A stretch of 20,247 nucleotides of DNA from a virus. This document shows positions 16,401 to 20,247 of the stretch, one piece after another. How positions within the stretch are numbered: position 1 is the stretch's first letter; each line of letters starts with the position of its first letter. The notes beneath the pieces are model-generated. The model was given only the letters and a program-made list of their open reading frames with translations. It did not search any database and was not told where the DNA came from. The position numbers and the translations under genes were made by a program. The stretch lies in IMG/VR virus record IMGVR_UViG_3300030943_000201, positions 1-20,247 of that record. The stretch is one strand, 5' to 3'.

Positions 16401-18828
16401 TAATGGCCGTGAGGCTGTACTGAATTGGACCGCTGGAAAGCAGTACGGGAAATTCGGGTATCAGGTTCAGATTTGTAAAAAAGATACCGATCCGGATGAA
16501 GCAGACTGGTTGAAACCAGATATTACGCTTGATGCTCGTTCCAGCGAAAGCAATTTCACCGACGGTACGGCCGGCGAGCTATTTGTATCCGTCGAACAGA
16601 TTTCTCAAAGCCTGCCGCTTACCGGTCAAGGTGATAATTTACCAGTCGATACAAAGTTCTGGTATCGTGTCCGCGGGGTAACGGCAAAACCAACAACGTC
16701 GTTTCCTGCAGCCATTACCACGGGAGTATGGACTGCCGCTTATGGGGTTCTCGCACGTCCGACCGGATCCGTCGATATCGTTGCCAAGGCAATAAAAGAA
16801 GCGCAGATCGATGATGGCGCCGTTGTCGCTCGAACACTATACGTTGAAAACATGACCTTCGTTGACGGAAAAGCCGGAGCGCTCTATGGAGACGATGCTG
16901 AAAACTATAAACTTGTTCTTTCTGGCGGAGTTCCAGGGGAACCGGATGCACCCGGAACATTTTTACTCGGCTCTGATGGTTCCGGAACAGTTCCCGCTGA
17001 TCCTTCTTTCTTCAGACGATGGAAGGATTCCTCTGGTATTTGGCGCATGGCGATTAAACTTCAATCCTTCCTGGTTGACGCGCTGTCTTCAACGATTCTC
17101 GGTATTTTCAAGGTTCGGAACGCATCGAATACCGTAACCGTATTCGAAGTAAACGGAGCTACCGGCCGAGCAGAACTATCCGGAACGATGGGTATCGGTG
17201 GTCCTGTAAATAAAACATCTCGTTTATCATTACGTGAAAATGTTGGTGTTTCTGGAATCACGTTTACCGGATCTGGAATCAATTCTCTTGAACTTATTGA
17301 GACTGGACTTACCCCGGCTGATATCGAGGTAAAAGTTGACAGTGTTACGGATACCCCCGGAGGGAATTGGTTACTCCAGAACGTAGGTACTTTTGGAAAT
17401 AATCACATCGTAAAATTCGGAACAAAATATTATACCTTCTCAGGCGTAAATCTATTAAGCTGCACTGACGGTTATAGTTTTTATTTCGATCATAAGTTCA
17501 CGAGTTATTATGGCGATGAAACTATACTTGGAATTTCTGCATGTTCTGGAAGTCTGGTTGTCTTGACGGTTGAACCCCATGCAACGAAAACAGTTTATAC
17601 CTCATCGGACGGATCGTCATGGAGCGCTGGAACAACTCTTGGTGGAAACTATTGTTCCATTCTTGATGGTGCAGGAGAATTTACGCTTGTAAGAAATATT
17701 GCCGGGTGGGCATCTTTCAAGTTCCCCGGATATTCAATGTGTTCTCTTCCATTTACTCAAAACGGTCAATCATTTAGTTTGGATTATGCAAACTCGAAAT
17801 ATATTCTTGTAAACTGGACAACAGGGGTATGGTATACAAGTCCTGATCTTTCAACGATTCCAACCTGGACGATTATCGGAACTCAATCGTGGACGTCTGG
17901 AAAAAATTTAACGAACTCTCAGTTAATGACGACAAACGAACTTCATCTCTATATTCAATTCATTTCGGGTATATATATTTGTATGACCGGAGGAATAATA
18001 AGATATTCTTATGATTTGATTACGTGGTTTGAAAAGTCAGTTTCAATTTCATTAATAGCGATGCTGAACATTTCCGGAGTTTTGATAGGATATACTTCAT
18101 CTGGGAAATACAGTTCAACATCAGGTATTTTTACACCATTCATGAAATGGAGGGTAGCGGACGGAACATGGAACACAGCACAAAGGATCGCCGTTGGTAT
18201 TCAATATGTTTTGACTGGTTATGGGATTAAAATAAGTTATTCATCGATAACCGGAATGGTAACTGGTGATTTATGGAGTTTCTCACAAATAGCAATCAAA
18301 ACCTTGACGCTTGAGGATTCATCTGGTTCGGTTTATTTAAATGCTGAAAATGGCGTTGTTTCGGGGAATATTAACGCGCGCAAACTGGAGACTGCGCGAA
18401 ATATTAACGGTATGCCTTTCGATGGCACTGCCGATATATTATCTATTTTTGTATCGGCTGAACAGCCCGCTAATACTGCCTCATACGCTATCGGAGTGGC
18501 GATACCTTTCGCTACAATTATTAAAAACTATGGAACTTCACTAACTACAGCGGGATTTTTTACCGTTCCGGTTTCTGGAATTTATTTAATCACCGTTCAA
18601 TATTTGCGAAAAATAGATACCACCGGCGATGATTGGATTTCCATCTCAGTAGGTGGTGTTAAAAAACAAATTGGAAAAACACGTTCTGAAAATAGTTCAT
18701 GGTTCGGTGAATTCTCCTATCTGTTTTCCGCAACTGCTAATCAAACAGTTTTTATTAGTAATGATGTTTCAGCGCGCTCTTATTATGCCGGTGGAAAAAT
18801 GCAAATATTAAGGGTAGGCGGTTCATAA
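13486..18828 (+). CDS. Tail tip / host specificity protein, fused I and J type, with propeller-like and C1q-like end
   Basis: The 1780-residue protein begins with a ubiquitin-like beta-grasp domain (residues 1-63) and a hydrophobic stretch at about 66-92, together like lambda gpI, followed directly by J-like hub sequence (SGLGMSVPLILGKHLFTPYY). Further on come two fibronectin-like repeats (about 856-950 and 966-1069: DYLEISWPWSGAG; AVLNWTAGKQYGKFGYQ), an EAQIDDGAVVARTLYVENMTF block (1107), and about 1295-1600 a repeat region with Asp-box-like YTSSDGSSW (1372-1379), YTSPDLSTIPTW and YSYDLITW. A TARNINGMPFDGTADI fibre motif follows near 1640, and 1655-1780 look like a C1q/TNF-like jelly roll (FTVPVSGIYLITVQYL). 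The distal parts probably bind the receptor. The region after about 17400 is AT-richer. Confidence 0.87.
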   Translation: MAIITIFRNPFSDEKEQFEFKEAIALKDAIIFNHGNSTVFINGIKRDENYILQNNDVCLIREYPGAAVAVVAFVFKIIVIGGAFIAADLITYGISGKHIWEHFVSWMKGILTPDTSDTSSLEKIPQLRGAKNQSGLGMSVPLILGKHLFTPYYCGSPYTWIDPTDGSDGENQYFIGLYMLGYSNIKVSQLQLGDLLLASNDVGVFNGFISPDGLYPYADDGTRKGYRTQIEIQQSNEVSLYTQKVIEEQLSIELYNVATEVGPSNPIRFSANNPMKIELEILFNNGLYGNSSNGDIENRSVMVRAQWRPLSSPGDDPDTGWTNFPSFHGSTSYNAVTGTSTFTRNKNKQARFVSIYEFEYSEITAVPEGVVELRMTRMNHQANDNRSADTIIWSAIRTYCFDKSKSKTELSLIPQVPLIEKTRQITCRIGFKIRAGDEIAGTISKFNMILESVARTWSGSSWTTMADAKTSGTVSNNPASAALLGLQQPSMGKEPYLDSELDMNAFGALYTFCATKGFTCNAGITADTKERDLVDQILTTCRSQLIIRDGKYAPLIDNERSYPVTVLNQQNTISATNTKTFDILPDGLKITFIDEADGYQTNEMYVMYDGKLSEDPDMVFQDIELPFITNRNHIFKQGRYILACMKLRPEVWSRKVSLEGYNIPIGSLISVQDETISVGLNEGGIITELITSGGFITGIVCDSFFEMADGLQYGIKIIQADGYSNPSVRTQQVITFIGYVNSFTFTVPIPVIDSIRPSIDDIVTFGEYSKIAIDALVVGKTPGDDQTFDLILVPYDPAIYTADSGPMPEFDSKTSKPLSMSAIIQYPPHYASIDDIGAAVEIISNGTNDSIPDTIDSVMVTARQDYLEISWPWSGAGLDNVLKRFIIQISDDTGASWWTLYSTKNGFNYYFNRNTDGYPEVSDLSSWRVRVKAENLHNKVSLDYSPSSSGQPVNTVNYGTWIPPVPTVSPYCNGREAVLNWTAGKQYGKFGYQVQICKKDTDPDEADWLKPDITLDARSSESNFTDGTAGELFVSVEQISQSLPLTGQGDNLPVDTKFWYRVRGVTAKPTTSFPAAITTGVWTAAYGVLARPTGSVDIVAKAIKEAQIDDGAVVARTLYVENMTFVDGKAGALYGDDAENYKLVLSGGVPGEPDAPGTFLLGSDGSGTVPADPSFFRRWKDSSGIWRMAIKLQSFLVDALSSTILGIFKVRNASNTVTVFEVNGATGRAELSGTMGIGGPVNKTSRLSLRENVGVSGITFTGSGINSLELIETGLTPADIEVKVDSVTDTPGGNWLLQNVGTFGNNHIVKFGTKYYTFSGVNLLSCTDGYSFYFDHKFTSYYGDETILGISACSGSLVVLTVEPHATKTVYTSSDGSSWSAGTTLGGNYCSILDGAGEFTLVRNIAGWASFKFPGYSMCSLPFTQNGQSFSLDYANSKYILVNWTTGVWYTSPDLSTIPTWTIIGTQSWTSGKNLTNSQLMTTNELHLYIQFISGIYICMTGGIIRYSYDLITWFEKSVSISLIAMLNISGVLIGYTSSGKYSSTSGIFTPFMKWRVADGTWNTAQRIAVGIQYVLTGYGIKISYSSITGMVTGDLWSFSQIAIKTLTLEDSSGSVYLNAENGVVSGNINARKLETARNINGMPFDGTADILSIFVSAEQPANTASYAIGVAIPFATIIKNYGTSLTTAGFFTVPVSGIYLITVQYLRKIDTTGDDWISISVGGVKKQIGKTRSENSSWFGEFSYLFSATANQTVFISNDVSARSYYAGGKMQILRVGGS

Positions 18829-18928
18829 ATCGAATGAAATAATTTTCTATAGACTATTACGGGCTGTAGTTAATTGTTTGTGTACTGAGTTTTTTAACGA
18901 AATTGCGTATTAAGGGGAGGGTAGAAAT

Positions 18929-19612
18929 ATGACTTTAACAGGAATACCGGTAGTCGGTTGGGGAGTAATTGCGTTCATCGGATTACTCGTATTTATTTTG
19001 CTGATGAAAAAAGGATTCAAAGCAGGGATTGGAGACAAAACCATTGAAGTACCGGGCTCCGATGGTGAGAAGCAAAACGTCGACAGTCAGGGCCTCATGT
19101 ATATCATGAGCGATAACTGCCGGCAGATCGAGCAACGTAAAAAAGAAAGGATCGATGGTATCATCCCTGATCTTACCTATCGTCTGAGCGATATCAGTTC
19201 GACCTCGTGCCTTGGCCTGCTGGTTGAATCGATTCTCCAAGCTCGGCGCCGGAAGAACGGTTTTGAAAAACTGATCACCGAGAAGCTTTTCAAGGATTAC
19301 GTGTGGGATGTTTCCGGGGAGATCAATGGTAAAGTTAAAAAGGAGACCGCGAAGGTTATTGAGTGCTCGAAACTCCCGGTCCAGAACTGTGACGCCGATG
19401 CCGTTACCGAGATCGTTCATCGGTTCACGCTCGATGCCGTAAAAGCCTGTGTCGATGAGTACCGGGATAAATCGACAATGTACTCCCAGTACATGCCGAT
19501 GTACGAGATCCTCAAGGATAAGAACCGGGTGGCGTTCTGCAAACAGAAAATCGAGAAACACGATGAACGTATCGCAGAACTGGAAACAATGATCGCAAAG
19601 ATCGAGGGGTGA
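18929..19612 (+). CDS. Unrecognised phage membrane protein with one N-terminal membrane segment
   Basis: ATG 18929 has AAGGGGAGGG upstream. The gene follows 100 bases without a gene, in which I see no clear promoter or terminator. Residues about 8-27 (VVGWGVIAFIGLLVFILLMK) form one membrane segment; the rest (to 227) is charged, mainly helical, and cytoplasmic if the usual positive-inside rule holds, since KKGFK follows it. Six cysteines are scattered (SDNCRQ, TSCLG, IECSK, QNCDAD, KACVD, AFCKQ). The end is a coiled coil (KQKIEKHDERIAELETMIAK). I do not recognise a family. Its stop overlaps the GTGA at the spanin-like genes, so it may belong to the lysis unit, but it does not look like a typical small holin. 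Confidence 0.75.
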   Translation: MTLTGIPVVGWGVIAFIGLLVFILLMKKGFKAGIGDKTIEVPGSDGEKQNVDSQGLMYIMSDNCRQIEQRKKERIDGIIPDLTYRLSDISSTSCLGLLVESILQARRRKNGFEKLITEKLFKDYVWDVSGEINGKVKKETAKVIECSKLPVQNCDADAVTEIVHRFTLDAVKACVDEYRDKSTMYSQYMPMYEILKDKNRVAFCKQKIEKHDERIAELETMIAKIEG

Positions 19613-19614
19613 CG

Positions 19615-20085
19615 ATGTGCAAAAAATACTTTTTTGTGTTATGTGCCTTATTTTGTTTGTTGGCTGCCAATCTGCCGGCCGAGCCGTGGTTCCGGATATC
19701 GGGGATGGAGTTAACCAGGCTCGAAACGATATCGCAGACCTGGCAGCAGGACAAACAAACCTGGCTCTCGCAGGTGAGCGTATTGAAGACCATAGCGCAG
19801 GACTTGCAAGCGGAATCGACGAGCTTGAACAGTCAATTATCTCAGGAACGGACGAAAACGCAGTCCTTGAGGAAATCATTCGAGCAGTCAGAAACCGACC
19901 GATTGACGCAAGCCAGTAACTACGAAACCGAAATTGCTGATTTGAAGGCGGGGAAGGCGAGGGTAGAGATCGAGGTACTTAGGGTGAAGAATCAGCGTAA
20001 CGTGCTGTTTTCTATTCTGACGCTGATTGGAATTTTGGTTACGGTAATAATCATCGCGCGGATCCGCGGGCTGATAAAATTATAA
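19615..20085 (+). CDS. i-spanin-like protein: signal peptide, coiled coil, C-terminal membrane segment
   Basis: I prefer ATG 19615 (MCKKYFFVLCALFCLLAA) to GTG 19609. The hydrophobic start ends near NLPAEP, a plausible signal-peptidase site. Residues about 30-125 are a long helix rich in Q, E, S and K (LSQVSVLKTIAQDLQAES), and 131-150 are a C-terminal membrane segment (LFSILTLIGILVTVIIIA) followed by RIRGLIKL. The membrane anchor plus periplasmic coiled coil fits the inner-membrane part of a spanin pair, which fuses inner and outer membranes at lysis. Topology is reversed from classical Rz, whose anchor is N-terminal. A lipoprotein gene is fully nested within it in another frame. Function is inferred. 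Confidence 0.72.
   Translation: MCKKYFFVLCALFCLLAANLPAEPWFRISGMELTRLETISQTWQQDKQTWLSQVSVLKTIAQDLQAESTSLNSQLSQERTKTQSLRKSFEQSETDRLTQASNYETEIADLKAGKARVEIEVLRVKNQRNVLFSILTLIGILVTVIIIARIRGLIKL
19617..19919 (+). CDS. o-spanin-like lipoprotein nested in the i-spanin-like gene
   Basis: GTG 19617 starts two bases after the ATG of the longer gene, the two starts overlapping as ATGTG. AGGGGTGA at 19606-19612 is 4 bases upstream. The 100-residue protein begins MQKILFCVMCLILFVGCQSAG: charged start, hydrophobic run, then a lipobox-like FVGC with C17 as the probable lipid-carrying residue. The mature part is helical and acidic-basic mixed (QARNDIADLAAGQ, LEEIIRAVRNRPIDASQ). Nested Rz/Rz1 pairs are classical in lambda, but there Rz1 starts well inside Rz. 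The T-rich start makes hydrophobic sequence likely in any frame, so part of the match could be chance; the long helix-like remainder argues against that. Confidence 0.65.
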   Translation: MQKILFCVMCLILFVGCQSAGRAVVPDIGDGVNQARNDIADLAAGQTNLALAGERIEDHSAGLASGIDELEQSIISGTDENAVLEEIIRAVRNRPIDASQ

Positions 20086-20099
20086 ATCCTGCAATGGTA

Positions 20100-20247
20100 T
20101 CAATCGCAGCTGTTTTTGAATTTCTCATATTCTGAAACAAGATCTGCTTTTGATGCCATTTGTAAAATATCATCTTCTTTATCTAAGTAAATTACTTCGC
20201 CATGCATTCCAAGATAGAAATTTGTTGGTAAATCACCAAACAATACG
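20100..20247 (-). CDS. C-terminal part of an unrecognised minus-strand gene (start outside window)
   Basis: Read from the right edge leftwards, a frame is open for 48 residues to a stop at 20100-20102: GDLPTNFYLGMHGEVIYLD, DDILQMASKADLVSEYEKF, KNSCD. The last part is helical, the first beta-like. It is the only minus-strand gene here, and converges on the lysis genes with a gap of only 14 bases and no visible terminator. AT-rich composition differs from the lysis genes. It may be an accessory phage gene or host DNA past the phage. No function is claimed. Confidence 0.65.
   Translation of the reverse strand, partial: VLFGDLPTNFYLGMHGEVIYLDKEDDILQMASKADLVSEYEKFKNSCD

Noticed and set aside
18983-19879. 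298-codon minus-strand open frame over the membrane protein and spanin-like genes
   Set aside because: Lies opposite two genes with good starts, binding sites and membrane signals; its own sequence shows no recognisable domain and it is a shadow.

Overview
The window is the late structural region of a tailed phage or prophage with a long flexible (siphovirus-type) tail. Nearly everything is on the + strand, tightly packed, with many 1 to 20 base overlaps between genes. The host is probably a Gram-negative-type bacterium with an outer membrane, because the right end holds a nested pair that looks like inner- and outer-membrane spanins (a coiled-coil membrane protein and a lipoprotein). A spirochaete-like host is possible: the lipobox is relaxed and the tail tube carries a Listeria/Bacteroides (Flg_new) type repeat. 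That is only a weak inference. Layout: 1-2644 holds the end of a DUF4055-type portal, a MuF/SPP1 gp7-type minor head protein with a C-terminal HExxH zincin-like extension, and a small gene overlapping its end. The last two resemble a MuF polymorphic toxin and its immunity partner. A terminator (2668-2693) and an AT-rich 290 bp gap with promoter candidates separate this from 2983-4897: scaffold, P22-like coat protein and a stem-loop. 4914-7294 holds a protein with a duplicated small domain and the head-tail connector and neck genes. Among these is a small gene (6249-6460) interrupted by a perfect 34 bp palindrome that splits its coding potential between two frames. 7306-18828 is the tail: tail tube with an Ig-like C-terminal domain, a peptidoglycan amidase in an unusual place, the tail assembly chaperone pair joined by a canonical -1 frameshift signal (T TTT TTA plus stem-loop), tape measure, a lambda M-like protein, a DUF1833/L-like protein, a K-like NlpC/P60 protein, and a 1780-residue I+J fusion tip protein ending in a beta-propeller-like region and a C1q/TNF-like head. 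18929-20085 holds an unrecognised membrane protein and the overlapping spanin-like pair, whose start codons overlap as ATGTG. A minus-strand gene runs into the window from the right edge and ends just after the spanins; it is probably accessory or host DNA. Head genes make and fill the capsid, connector genes join it to a tail whose length is set by the tape measure, and the tip protein recognises the host. Amidase and spanins open the envelope at lysis. The most unusual points are the palindrome-split gene with possible recoding, the MuF-zincin toxin-like module, and the two lysis proteins read from one start region in two frames.
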